From positions 45,361-109,360 of the forward strand of contig JAENRP010000026.1 of the NCBI GenBank assembly GCA_024741835.1: a stretch of 64,000 nucleotides of DNA, written 5' to 3'. The notes below the pieces were generated by a model, which saw nothing but the letters and a program-made list of their open reading frames with translations, did not search any database and was not told the origin of the DNA. This document shows positions 13,471 through 24,858 of the stretch, in pieces (within the stretch, counting starts at the first letter, position 1; every line of letters starts with the position of its first letter). The translations under genes were made by a program, and so were the position numbers. This DNA is from Diplocarpon mali (taxonomy: Eukaryota; Ascomycota; Leotiomycetes; Helotiales; Drepanopezizaceae).

Positions 13471-14727
13471 GGGGCTGTACTGGTTGATGGAGAGAAAATG
13501 GGGTGGTTCATACTGCCCGCCGCTCTGGATGTGAAAAAAGTTTTGACGTTGAGATTGACATGACCGATAGATAGAGATACATACCCTTAGAGACGACGAT
13601 GAGATTCATAATCAGACACAAGGAACTTTCCAGTCCTTCCGCGAGGTGTCGTGCCGCATGTTGGCGGGGAAGTGGGAGAAAACAAATACCGGTTGAGTTA
13701 GTGGGCAGTTCTTGAGCCACGTGAAGTGTGCATGCACCCAAGATCATTATCACATGATCACTCACGTGAAAGTTGGATGGACGGGTACATCTTGTTCGCC
13801 AGCCGGAGGTTGGCTGCTGGGCTTCAAATCCTCCAGAAAGCTATACCCATGGCCTCCCAACGAGTTTCATTCCTCAAAGCTCGCAGGACGATATTCTGGC
13901 AGTGGCTGCCCGCAAATCGTCGCAGACTCAGGTGGGCGCTGAGGATTTCAGATACAACTTGCTTGCCATGATTAATTGCTCCCAATTCTCTCCGCGCCCG
14001 GTTGCTTTGCTGTCAGCCCCAAGCCTTGTCGGGCAGAAACGCTTCAGAGGTCAACGGAGGAGGGAGGCAACCTTACCACCAGCAGAGTCTCCCATTGTCT
14101 TCGCGGTCGCGGAACAAAAGAACTCTCCCGAAGTAAGGATCTCCTGCGGGATTCATTGTCAGCCCAATTTTATAATCGTCCTCGTCTTCACTTTCGCCTT
14201 CGCCTCCGCCCTCTCATCCTGGAATGCTTCACGATAATGTATTCCAGATCTCTTCTCTTCTGATCTGGTTTCGTCAGTGGTCAGATGGAGTAGAGCTGTT
14301 CGTCGCCCACCACCGAGTCCCGGCGCTAGTCGCTTAGCGAGAGCATCCAAAGACAACCAAAGGCACAAACTTCTGTCCCCCCTCGCTCCCTCTCCTCCTC
14401 ACGCGCCTCTCTCCAACGGTACCCGCCAATCTATTCCTACCGGTGCAGTCAATCGCGCTCTTCTTTGTCTCCGTGTTTACTCTGTGGATTTCTTCGGATC
14501 TGCTCCCCGCAGTCGCCTTACCGCGTAATTCCACGAACAAGCATTTCCCCATCCTCCAGAGACACCGTCAAAACGAAAGCCTCTCGAACTTCGACAGCCT
14601 GCGTCTGCACCTCCCCCCCCCCCTCCACCCTCGCAGGCCCTCGAATTCCGCAGAGACGTACCGAACCACGCGACAAGAAGACGCCTACAGCAAATTGTAC
14701 AGGAATCACCTGTGGCTTTCAGTAGTC
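13471..14727. other. Intergenic region and eIF2A promoter/leader
   Basis: About 1.25 kb between two same-strand genes. The left part contains two CACGTG palindromes close together. The right part (14340-14720) is pyrimidine-rich and reads as the eIF2A promoter and 5' leader. A long open frame runs into the gene from 14443, but that codon is GTG and the leader translation is Pro/Ser/Arg-rich, unlike the eIF2A family N terminus. No independent gene supported. Confidence 0.5.
13718..13768. promoter_or_regulatory. Paired CACGTG (E-box) palindromes
   Basis: CACGTG occurs at 13718-13723 and again at 13763-13768, the second inside the longer palindrome TCACGTGA, with TCACATGA between them. In fungi this core is bound by bHLH factors such as Cbf1/CpcE-like and SREBP-type proteins. 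The boxes lie about 250 bp past the MFS stop and 1 kb before eIF2A, so the target gene is unclear. Confidence 0.4.
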
Positions 14728-16946
14728 ATGGCCGTTCCTACGCAGTTTGCCTACCGAACACTGAAGGAGATTGGCGTTTTTGATGCCGCCCCGGTCTACA
14801 AGCCTTTGCCTGGTTTTCAGAAGCCGGAAGGCCCCTCACGCTGCTCCGTCTACTCGCCATGTGGCCGCTACTTCGCCTGGGCCTCGACCGCGGGCGTGAC
14901 GGTTGTTGATGCCTCGGTTGGACACGTCATCACCTCGCTGCCCACCCCCAACGTGTACGAGCTCGGCTTCTCTCCGCGCGGCTCCTACATAATCACCTGG
15001 GAACGCCCCTCCAAGGATGAGAAGGGGGATGCGGTGAAGAACCTCAAGATCTGGCACACGGTGGAGGAGGTGCCTGAGGGCGGCGAGAAGCAAGTTGTGG
15101 GGAGATTCGTGCAGAAGAATCAATCGGGCTGGAACCTGCAATACACTTTCGATGAGCGCTATTGTGCCCGCGTGGTCACCAACGAAGTGCAGTTCTATGA
15201 GAGTGGTGACTTGGGCACTGTCTGGAACAAGCTACGTGCTGAGGGTGTGGCCGATTTTGCCGTGTCTCCTGGCAACAACCATTCCGTGGCTGTCTTCATT
15301 CCAGAGCGCAAGGTAGAGAAAGGATCGGAAGTTTCCCAGACCTAGCTAACAATTCTTATCAGGGTCAACCTTCTACCGTCAAGGTCTTTAATGTTCCGCA
15401 ATTCACCACCCCAATTTCGCAAAAGACATTCTTCAAAGGTGACAAGGTCCAACTCAAGTGGAACCAGCTTGGTACTACCTTGATTGTCCTGGCCCAAACT
15501 GAGGTGGACAAGACGGGCAAGAGCTACTATGGAGAGACTACGCTATATGTGCTGAGCGCAAATGGTGGGTTTGACTCGAGAATCACTCTGGATAAGGAGG
15601 GTCCAATTCATGATGTGTCGTGGTCGCCAAACTCGAAAGAATTTGGTGTGATCTACGGGTACATGCCAGCGAAGACCACGATTTTCAACCAGCGAGCCGT
15701 TGCTACGCACTCGTTCCTACTCGGTCCTCGGAACACCATCCTGTTCTCGCCAACTGGTCGGTTTGTTTTAGTTGCCGGGTTTGGAAATCTGGCCGGTCAG
15801 ATGGATATCTATGATCTTGAAAAAGACTACAAGAAGATCTGTACGATCGAAGGTGGAAACCCTAGTGTTTGCGAGTGGAGCCCTGATAGCAGGTACATCA
15901 TGACCGCTACAACGAGCCCCAGACTCCGTGTCGACAACGGTATTCGCTTGTGGCACGTTGGAGGTGGCATTATGTACAACCAGGATATGGTGGAGCTTTA
16001 CAACGTTTCGTGGAGACCCCAAAATTCCGAGAGCTTCGCGGCCGGAGACCTGCTACACCCAGTTCCAACTCCCCATTCATCCGCATTGGCGTACTTGGGC
16101 ACCGTCAAGACACCCTCGAAGCCAGCCGGTGCCTACCGACCACCCGGAGCACGTGGGACCTCGACGCCATTACACTTCAAGCGTGAGGACGAGGGAGGAG
16201 CTGCACACATTGTCAGCAATGGCACATCATTGGTAAGCTCCAGCGGGTTCGGAAAGCAGAGACGACAGGTCCCGGGCGCCGAAATGGTTGATGTTTCCCT
16301 ACCCCCCGGGGCTACCCCCGGCAACGGGGCTGTTCCTGGAGCTGCAGAGGGCGATGAGAACCTGTCCAAGGCAGCGTTGAAGAACAAGAAGAAGAGAGAA
16401 GCAAAGAAGGCCAAGGACGCGGAGGCCAAGGCGGCTGGTCTTGTGCCAGGGGATGGTCCACCAGCAAATCTCGAGAACCGAAGCCCAGAACGCCGGGAAC
16501 GTCGTGACCGTCAACGTAGCCATTCCAAGGGTCATCAAGAGAGTAACGTCCGGACCCCATCTCAGCAACGTTACCGCAGTAACACCAACTACTCCAACTC
16601 GGGTAGACGGGATGGACCGCACGATGCCAGAGTACAGAACGGCAACGGATACAACGCCAACGGTAATGGCTACAGCGGCGTCGCACCCGCGAACGCCAAT
16701 GTCAACAACCTGTCGTTGAATCTCGCTGCTTCCCGAATCCAAGATGCGCCTGAGCTATCCATCACCTCACCCGGCGGAGGCAGCCCCAACGCCAAGAAGC
16801 TCCGCGGCCTACAGAAGAAAATCCGCGCCATCGAGGACCTGGAGATGCGTCTCGCGAGCGGCGAAAAACTGGAGGATACGCAGTTGAAAAAAATAGGCAC
16901 CAAGTCCTCCGTTCAGCAGGAGCTGAGTGCTCTGGAAGTCGAATAA
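14728..16946 (+). CDS. Eukaryotic translation initiation factor 2A
   Basis: eIF2A, a cytosolic WD40 factor linked to GTP-independent delivery of initiator tRNA and to non-canonical initiation. Exons 14728-15312 and 15363-16946 with a 50-nt intron (donor GTAGAG, acceptor ATCAG, in phase 0) give 722 residues. I chose ATG 14728 because MAVPTQFAYRTLKEIGVF is the usual fungal N terminus; the upstream open stretch is leader. Residues 1 to about 480 form the nine-bladed propeller (CSVYSPCGRYFAWAS, VCEWSPDSRYIMTATTSPRL, GNLAGQMDIYDL). After it comes a low-complexity Asn/Gly/Arg-rich linker with a KNKKKREAKKAKDAEAKAA helix near 550. The conserved C-terminal basic coiled coil (KKLRGLQKKIRAIEDLEMRL) is at about 675-695. 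An AATAAA signal lies at about 17011-17016. Intact and typical in length. Confidence 0.93.
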
Positions 16947-17660
16947 ACAGCGGTTGACTATTTTCCAAAATGCCTTGAACGTAGAACGCCGTGGCACTTG
17001 CAATGGACTTTAATAAATGTAAAGGGTTTATTTGGGTCGGAGGCAGTCTATTGGATGGATGATTCTGGCGTGCATCGTTCAGCAGGTCGGGTTTGACAAG
17101 GAAGAACATGGCACGGTTAACGGCCCTCCTGTCCGAGTGATTCTCGATTACGGTGGAAATATCGCAGTGGTCTGATATATGGCTCTGTAAATCTCCACGG
17201 AATGAAGCGGAGCTCTAAACAAATGGAGAATTACACTACCAGCATTCCTTGCGAGGCGCGTCTCAGTGAATCAACCTGGGCGTCTGCGACCTCACGAGCT
17301 CGTTGATCCTTGAACGATTGGTTTCTGGCAACATTGCGTCTAACGAGAAATCTCCTATTTTCCATTCACGAGGTAGGTCCAATGCTTGCCCGTGGTGCGT
17401 TCGTAGTTTACAAACACACAGGCTCCTTCTGCGAGTGTCGGGCAAGCTGAACGAGGTACATCATCAGTCGCGGCGTACTTTTGGTATTGTATTATGTTGT
17501 ATCAGGTCATATACCATGCATCCATTTTCATCGCAGGCTCAATCTACCAGGGTGCTTGGCAATCCCTAGCCGGGCAAGCCAACACGGGCAATGATGGAGA
17601 TCAAAAGCGACATGCGTGCGAACTTCCTCGATCCCAAGCACAGCCATGCTATCGATTCTT
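16947..17660. other. Intergenic: eIF2A 3' UTR and spacer
   Basis: Begins with the eIF2A 3' UTR, including AATAAA near 17012. The rest shows only short frames on both strands with no motif. It also contains whatever 3' flank the glycosyltransferase relic once had. Confidence 0.5.
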
Positions 17661-18182
17661 TCAGAGCTTGCTGATCTCTGCTGGAGATGTAGTCTTTTCC
17701 AGCTCAATCTCCCACTCGGAAGGGTCCTCATAGCGATCACACCATGTTTCTAGCCCGTACTCCCGGCAATTCATTCCGGCTAGATGTACCAAAAGATTCC
17801 CACTTCGCACCTGATCTGCTTGGAGCTCCTGACCCTTCATGTCCTTGAAGGCGTTGAATCAGCGCTGAGGCACTTTGACCGTATGGTTTGCGTATTCAGG
17901 CGATTCGAGCAAAAGATCCATGGCCTGTTGATCTTGCCCTGGAAGCGGAGTATACGGATGATAGTCTCGGAACGACGTGATGCTACTAAAAAGCTCTTCG
18001 GCCTGTGAAGGAACGCGTACAAGGAATACCCCGCTGTCAAGGCCGTTGGAATCGTCCGTCACCAGAAGGTGTGGATTCTGTGACCCGGCAGGAGGAAGGG
18101 GAATCTCGAGAGGGAGATTATGATTCAGGAGTACTGTATCCAGATATCGGAGCCCGTCAAAGAGGGAAAGTTTGCCGTGCTT
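17661..18182 (-). pseudogene. Glycosyltransferase (family 34-like) relic with internal stop
   Basis: The minus strand reads as the C-terminal half of a fungal nucleotide-diphospho-sugar transferase resembling the GMA12/MNN10 (GT34) group. In order: a degraded LRYLDTVLLNHNLPLEIPLP segment where family members have the DxD metal site, then VTDDSNGLDSGVFLVRV, the DQQAMDLLLESPEY segment, VKVPQR, a TGA stop at 17861-17859, and FNAFKDMKGQELQADQVRSG then NLLVHLAGMNCREYGLE to a stop at 17661. The in-frame TGA sits where relatives have Trp (QRW/FNA), so a single TGG to TGA change would explain it; no GT-AG pair removes it. The frame is closed by TAA just before 18182 and I cannot find the N-terminal half or signal anchor upstream. 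The metal site reads LDT rather than DxD. I infer a non-functional remnant; a sequencing error could explain the one stop but not the missing 5' half. Confidence 0.65.
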
Positions 18183-19451
18183 TTACACCAACCCCTGTCA
18201 GCCGTGATCTCGAGGCTCGCCCAACCGGGAATACTGGCTATGCTGTAAAGGCCTAACGAACAGGCGGCAGTGTTAGACCTCCTACCGTGATCTGGGACCT
18301 TGTCTCGATCCCGCTCTCGAACCCCGAATAACCTGCGGCGCGATGTGTGGATGAAGTAGGCTAGAAGAGCTGCACTCGTCGTTTCACGGTGCTCCTGTTG
18401 TATTCGTTCCCTCAAGCTTGCTTTGTTTTTCGCACCTTGATGCTTACATTCTCTTAATACAAGTTAGGCTTTATCTAGCTGACATCAATCCAGTATATCT
18501 TTCTGCTAATTTGATTTGCAGATCCTTGCGCTTTCGGGTGCTGTTTTCTTGCTCGGTTTCGCTCGTGAACCACCATGATGAGAAGTGAGACGCATTTATC
18601 ATTAAAAACACTTGTGCAGAGCCCGCGACAAAAGAGAAAATGCGGCGGATCATGATAATAGCGGTATGCAGCGCGCTCGAGAGGGCTCGGATGTCTATGC
18701 GTGTGGGTGTTCGACCGGTCATTATTATTTAATAATAATGTGCCTGTTCTCGTCCTTGCAGGTCCGGCATTGGAGCTATATGAGTTGGGAGGAGAGGAAA
18801 GCCGGAATGGATTTAAAGGGAGGAGATATCGAGGATGTGAGCTCGAGGGGGAGGGGAAGCGTAGCGATGCGTATCGATGTGGGCGACGAGGGGATATCAG
18901 CATAAAGCTGAGGCTGGGGCTGAGGCGCGTAAAAATCAGCGTTTGCTGCTGATGCGGTCTTTATAGAATCGAGCTGGGATCGGGAGAAGCGGGTCCGCTG
19001 TTGTTGGTATAGAGGTCAAGGATGAGCAGTGCTATAGTCGTTGAAGCAATGTAAACAAATCGCCATACTCACTTTCTTAAACCAACTTAGCCGCGAGTAA
19101 GATTAGAGAAAGCAATCTCTTGGACTCCAATTAAGCGCAAACTACAGGTTTTATTAACCAAACAAAGTAAGGCAACGCTCGGCTCTACTCAGCTTCAAGA
19201 TAACAGGTACTTCATTATGGTGATTCGCTGGCTATCTCGCTTGTTTGCTCTCTCATAGGGGGCCTAGTCAGGCGTCAGCTCTTGGGATTAATCTGCCGTA
19301 AGCGTTACATAGGGCGCTACTGCATGTAAGCTCCAGCCACGGTCAGCCGCAGCTTTATGTTTCACCACGAAAGTTCAGTTCTTAAATGCAGCAGACATCC
19401 CTTTCGTGATAAAACCTACACTTTCTGAGATGGAAAACCAACATCTCAAGA
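18183..19451. other. Intergenic, no supported gene
   Basis: The stretch upstream of the glycosyltransferase relic has overlapping open frames on both strands (18475-18903 minus, 18612-18952 plus) of low complexity and no motif. One of them (18125-18415 minus) may hide scrambled parts of the relic. 19000-19450 is the presumptive promoter of the next membrane-protein gene. Confidence 0.45.
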
Positions 19452-20774
19452 ATGTCCGGTTTCGGCGAATGCACTCTCACGCCCCAGGCGCGTGCTTTCA
19501 GCTCCATCCTATCAGCCTTTATTGGATCTGTCGTCAACGGCCTCACTTCTGGCTGGTTGATCGCGTTCATCACTGGGTGGATCACGTGGTTTGCGTTCTT
19601 CCGCGTGGTTATCGGCGGGTCATACATGTTCTACCGCAGCGTGACGGCAAGCTGGACCTCGGAAGAAGATAGAAAGCAGTATGAGATGCTAGATTGGGCT
19701 CCTGACCAGAATCCAGGATTTACTGCTCAACTCATTGACCGCAGGCCCAGCCATCAGGTTTCCGAGAACGCATCAGCACCTCAGCATCTGGACTTGTCAA
19801 CAAGCGACCCCCCTATACTAAGCGAGCTCCCGGACGCCGAGGCATACCATCGTCATGTTTACACTTCAGTGTTCGGTCCCGATGGCTCAGCAATCCGCCC
19901 AGCCCAAAAGCAATCCTTCCTCAGCACGCTCTGGCCCACGCAGTCCGACCTTGCTATCCGCCAGCAAAACGCTCTTCTCGCACACCGGAAATACACCGAG
20001 CTCCGCAAACACTATGCCTCGGAGCATGACCTCAAGCAAGCTCTCGGAGCTTTCTCCGCGATGCACAAGGCCGGCGCCCTCCCCGGCCCCTTACCATCAC
20101 TAGCTCTCCATCAACCCTTGAATCGCGACATCACGATCCTAGGCTGGCTCGGCTGGGCGTATGCCGCTCTCTACGCCCCCATCTCGCAAATCATCTGGAT
20201 CTTCGCAAACGCCTCTTTCAGCAGCGCTTCGGGCGTCGGCAAGATCGTCAAGGGGATCTCTGTCGCCATCACCGCACTCCCGCTCTGCATCGACACGCGT
20301 GTCCGCTTCGCCGACTCCTTGCGCGAGAAGCGCTTCGGCGGGGCGTGGGCCTACTACGCCTTTAACATCGCCAATGCCCTGAGCTGCACCCTTCAAGGTG
20401 CCATCTGCGGCGCGCTGCTGGTCTGGGGGGTCGTCCAGGCGCGGACACACACGGATGCCTTCTTTGCCTCTAGTTTCCCCTGGCCGCTCGTGGCTGTCTA
20501 CCCCGTCTTCTCGCTCATCTGGGCCTGGGCCAGCTTCCGCATCGTGCCGGCGATGGATGGAGGCAGGAAAAGGGCGGCGCAGAACCACTGGACCGGCTAT
20601 TTTCTGGATGTCGGGATGGGGGCTTTTGCGGGGGTCTTCGTGGCTGCGCCGGCGCTGGCGCTGTATTTCTCGACTGTCGAGCCGGGGGAGGGCACTGCGG
20701 GAGCGAGTGATCTGGGAGAGTTTCTGAGATGTGAGGTACCGGGTTGGAGGAAGTTTTCCGCGATATTTCCCTAG
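19452..20774 (+). CDS. Multi-pass membrane protein of unknown function
   Basis: Single-exon gene, 440 residues, from ATG 19452 to TAG at 20772-20774. I do not recognise the family. Two hydrophobic segments near residues 18-60 (SILSAFIGSVVNGLTSGWLI, WITWFAFFRVVIGGSYMFY) are followed by a hydrophilic, mixed-charge stretch of about 150 residues (70-215). At least five further hydrophobic segments follow between about 230 and 430 (ILGWLGWAYAALYAPISQII, ANALSCTLQGAICGALLVWG, FPWPLVAVYPVFSLIWAWAS, GYFLDVGMGAFAGVFVAAPA). The alternation suggests an integral membrane protein with a large soluble loop between helices 2 and 3. No transporter signature is visible. It lies between two MFS genes, but on its own promoter and without evidence of shared function. 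Alternative start: an upstream ATG at 19430 is out of frame. Confidence 0.75.
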   Translation: MSGFGECTLTPQARAFSSILSAFIGSVVNGLTSGWLIAFITGWITWFAFFRVVIGGSYMFYRSVTASWTSEEDRKQYEMLDWAPDQNPGFTAQLIDRRPSHQVSENASAPQHLDLSTSDPPILSELPDAEAYHRHVYTSVFGPDGSAIRPAQKQSFLSTLWPTQSDLAIRQQNALLAHRKYTELRKHYASEHDLKQALGAFSAMHKAGALPGPLPSLALHQPLNRDITILGWLGWAYAALYAPISQIIWIFANASFSSASGVGKIVKGISVAITALPLCIDTRVRFADSLREKRFGGAWAYYAFNIANALSCTLQGAICGALLVWGVVQARTHTDAFFASSFPWPLVAVYPVFSLIWAWASFRIVPAMDGGRKRAAQNHWTGYFLDVGMGAFAGVFVAAPALALYFSTVEPGEGTAGASDLGEFLRCEVPGWRKFSAIFP

Positions 20775-22001
20775 AGGATGGTAGCTAAATGCGGATGACC
20801 GAGACGCTGAAAGAAAGCAACCCACCTGTCTCTAAGCATGTTCACGACCAGTATCTACTTGGGGGGGACGTTCCCGAGTCACATAAACTTCGGCCTTCGA
20901 CGAGATCAACCTTGAAAGTCGGGGAGGTCAAGACCGATATCACAGAGCCCCCGGCTGGGATATCGTTCAACGCCTCGTAGTCAAGTGTCAAGAATCCAGG
21001 GTCGCGTGCGGCCGCTCCGAACTTCTGTTGGAAAAAATCCTAAAGCTGGGTTCGCCAGCTCTATATTCGTATTAGCGGAACGCTCAGTACCAGGTTTGTA
21101 GTCGAGTCTTGTAAAACCGATAGGCGTTGTGTCCGCCCAAGAAATTTCAACGAAAGCATATTAGAAGCCAGAGAAGTTTAACTATAAAGCATTCTAATAA
21201 CAGGTCTAAATAAATTTCGAGCTCGAATCTTGGAAACTAGTCATGTAACAATAGAGTGGTGCTTAACGAATAGACCTACTATTTTCATCCAAATTTGCCT
21301 AGGCTTGGTATCTGTTAGAATATACAAAGATTGGGCTTATGTAATCGTACCTTGTATATTACTCCTGCAGCTCCAAAGAACTCAGAATCTACACCTTCAG
21401 ATTCTGTCAGTATCCAATCATTAGCCCAGCGACTCACAAATCCAAAACTCGTGATTGGAAACTCGATGTCCCGTATACCAATTTTAATCTCTAAGAACAG
21501 TTTCTCTCTGCTTGCGCCGTTAATACATGCTAGGCCAGTTTGGCGAAACAATTCTGTAGTAACAATATTCCTAATTATACTAAACCCTGTTTTTGAATTT
21601 ACGCTATATGATATATGTTTTGAAAATCACCGTTGAGCGGCTAAACACGCACTGCGTTATGTGGCTGCAAACAAAAGAAATGCCAAGGCGGATGGCTCGA
21701 CTGATTTCCAGTTTATGTGTATTATATTTTGTAATATTTAGGTGAAGTTTATTTGTCTTTCTACAATCCGTCACTTCGTCTGCCAAGTATTATAATTACA
21801 GTCTAGTTTACGCTACAAGAAACACATTCGCCATGTTGCAGTGGTATCTTCCTCCTTCAAAGCATCCCCTTCTATCTCCGTCCCTAAGCAAGTTCACCTG
21901 CCGGACGTCTCGTCTCCTCTCCTCGCTCCTCTCCTCGCTCTTCTCAACCTTGAAACCCCTATCACCCCACGCAGATCCATCATCTGCCACACGCAGCGAC
22001 C
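20775..22001. other. Intergenic, AT-rich in the middle
   Basis: Convergent spacer between the membrane-protein gene and the minus-strand MFS gene. 21050-21800 is AT-rich with many stops in all frames and no motif; it could be decayed repeat DNA. 21830-22000 is CT-rich and is probably the 3' UTR of the MFS gene. Confidence 0.45.
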
Positions 22002-23913
22002 TCACGGATTACTAACATAACTCCTCGCGCGCACCAGCTCCTCCTCCGCCTTCGCGTCCTTCCCGCCAGTCTCCTCATCGTCCCCGCTATACGCAAAGCG
22101 GCTCCGGCGGCGGATCGCCGAGCCGTAGAAGTAGAAGACGTACGGGATGGCGCAGCACGCGATGCTGAGGAAGCCTAGCAGCGAGCTGGCCCATTGGTAT
22201 CCGAGGCGGTCGTACATCTGCTTGGTGAAGAGAACGACGGCGGCGCCCCAGAACGAGCGGATGAAGGTCTTGGCGGCCAGCGCGGACGCCGCCTGGTGCT
22301 GGTACGAGTCGACGAGGTAGTTGTTGGCCGAGTTGTACAGGAAGATGAAGCCGAAGCCGACGGGGAAGCCGCCGAGGGCAGGCCCGACCCAGGAAAGGTG
22401 AGGGTATGACGTCCAGGCGAAGATGAAGAGGCCGATGGGGATGCACCAGCAGCTCACCATCATGGGGATGAGGCGGCTTTCGGCGGGGGGCTCGCCGTCG
22501 TGCTTGGTGTATATGGTGAGGTAATGCTTGTTGACCAGCGGTGCGCAGAGCGCGGAGAGAAGCACGCCGACTGCGAGCGGGATGAACATGAGGCCGGTGA
22601 TACCGGCGCTGTAGCCTTTGCCTTCTTGGTAGATGATGGGAAAGGCCACGAAGAACATGTACAGCAGGCCGTAGAGCACGGACATGTACAGCGATACGGC
22701 GAGCACGATGGGCTCCTGGAAGAGCAGTTGGAAGGGCCGCACGAGGAAGATGGTCATACGCTCGCCGAGAGGCCGCATGTCGAGCTCGGCTTCCGTGACG
22801 TGGTCGGGCGAGCCGGTGGATGTGCGCAGCTTCTTGGCCCGCGCTGCGAGGATAGTCGGCGCGTAGGTCTCTGGGACCGTGAAGGAGATCAATACCCAGA
22901 CTATGCCGGCGAGGATTAGCTGGATCCAATACAGCCAGCGCCAGCCTGCTGCGTCGGAGAGGAAACCACCGACTATCCCAAAGGTTAGTAAGAAGTTCTC
23001 GGCGTCTCAAGAGCGCAGATGTCTGCTGGCCCTCTGATCTATGGATTTTGTAGGATGCTGTTTACTAACCTAAAGGACCGATTGCTGGACCGACAAAGGG
23101 AGCTGCTGAGAAGGCGGCCATAGGGACTCCACGTTCTTCCGTCTTCCAAATATCGGCCAAAGTGCCACCGATGATGGTCATGGGTGCTGAGAAAGCGATC
23201 CCGTCGATAGCTCGGCACACCAGGAGCGTGGTAATGCTGTCTGCTACGGCGCAGGGGATGATGAAGATGACGGCTACGAAGATCGTGGAAGCATAGATCA
23301 TGCGGCGGCCTAGGACTTCTGAGAGAGGGGCGAAGATCATGGGTCCTGAAACGTATTAAATGGCAATTCTATTAACGGAATATGTGCGCATTGAGAAGGG
23401 CTTACCGATTCCAAATCCTACTACAAACAAGGTAATACTAAGAAGCGCAACTTCTTCCGAAACGCCAAACTCAGCCCGCACCCCAATGATGTCGGCCGTC
23501 ACAACCGAAGAAGCAAACGCGACGACGAAACACGTCAGCGCGACAACCATGGTGATGTACCATTTGTACGCCTTTGACCAGTTCTTTGGATTCTCTGGGT
23601 CGTTGGGCAGGAACGTCACGAGTCTGTAGTGGCTCTTCCCGCCCGGGGTAGGACCCGAAACGATCTCCCCAGACGGTTTCTCGCTGGTGTATTCAGCGAG
23701 GTTGGCTTCGCTAGCGAGGGTGCGATATGGCAGGTTGACGTCGAGGTTTGGGCCGCGGCCGTTATGTTGGTGGGATGTGCTGGTGTTTGCATGTTGGAGA
23801 TGGCCCTCACTTGTTCGTCGGCCGCGTTCGTTTTCTTGGGATCGTGTTGCTGTGCTGTGCGTGATGGGCTCATGTGGGCGATTCGCTTCAGGGGGCTCGT
23901 CTAGGGTTGGCAT
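22002..23913 (-). CDS. MFS transporter, DHA1 type
   Basis: Second 12-helix DHA1 transporter, 584 residues, substrate unknown. Exons: 23913-23406, 23345-23070, 22972-22002; introns 23405-23346 (GTAAGC donor) and 23069-22973 (GTTAGT donor, acceptor GATAG). Start ATG 23913. Residues 1-120 are a hydrophilic tail (Arg/His/Asn-rich) ending in [15 protein letters not shown] before helix 1. Loop 2-3 motif [16 protein letters not shown] is intact. The motif C region reads [20 protein letters not shown] across the exon 2/3 junction, and [17 protein letters not shown] closes the first half. The C-terminal half keeps the [20 protein letters not shown] stretch seen in fungal polyamine/drug exporters. The family resemblance to the gene at 11388-13470 is clear, but intron positions and sequence differ enough that recent tandem duplication is unlikely. 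Confidence 0.9.
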
Positions 23914-24828
23914 GGTGACGAGCGTTTGCTTCTTAGCAGTTGAGTTCCCGGCTGGGCGTCAGTTGTTGATTCGAAAATGTCGAAGCGAAGCGAAAAACAA
24001 TCGATGAAGCGAGACGAAAACAATCGTCTAAGCGAGGCGAGGGAGGAACTTGTTACGATATCGATGCGCAACAAGAAACACCAAAGATGTGGGAGAGGCC
24101 TCCTATATATCAACGCCCGGCACGAATTCCGCTCCCTGCACAGAGCCTTCCGACATCGCCTCTACTCGCCGCCTCCATGATGAAGTGATCCAAACGTTCT
24201 ATAACCACAGAATCCCGCGTGTGTGCCAATCACAGGCCGCGATGTCTTGGCAACTCAGCGAGATATCGCCGGATGAGAGCCAAGATATATCACGACGAGA
24301 GCCGAGCTGCGTTGCGGTGCCGCCACACTTGCGGGAGCATGCAGGCTGTCCAAGAGTCTGATAATAAGGGGGCGAATGTCACGATGGCTGTCGCTCGGTG
24401 GAATGGAGAGCATGCGAGGCTCGAGATGCTTAGACTCTGTAGTCATAGGAAAGGGGCGTTGGAAATCAGAACTATCCTTCTTTACCTGGCGATTCCCGCT
24501 GGATACCGAATGCTAAACAAGTAGCAGCATGATACGCAGAGCTAAGTCATAACCATTTAATATAGTCCAAGCACCATACATCACCACATCCCTTACTACG
24601 TCACTGTCGCCATCAGTACAAACGGCGAAGCGTGGCTTACAAATGGCAAGCATCCGCTACGTGAAAAGTCTGCTAAGCGATGAGGAGTGGATCGAAGGGT
24701 CACATGTTGACATTCCATTCCAGACCAGCGAACAGAAGTTTTGTTTGTCTGAGGAGCCGAGAAAGTACGCGGCCCGACTACGCCGCTTACGCCGAGGGCG
24801 TTCAGCCGAACCTCGCTTACCGCAGCCA

Positions 24829-24858
24829 CGGGACGGGGCGGGACGGGACGGGACGGGA
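24829..24858. repeat. GGGAC tandem repeat
   Basis: About six units of GGGAC, the second being GGGGC-like, then perfect copies. Simple minisatellite in spacer DNA. Confidence 0.8.

Noticed and set aside
14443..14727. N-terminal extension of eIF2A by 95 codons
   Set aside because: Starts at GTG, is Pro/Ser/Arg-rich, and the conserved family N terminus begins exactly at ATG 14728.
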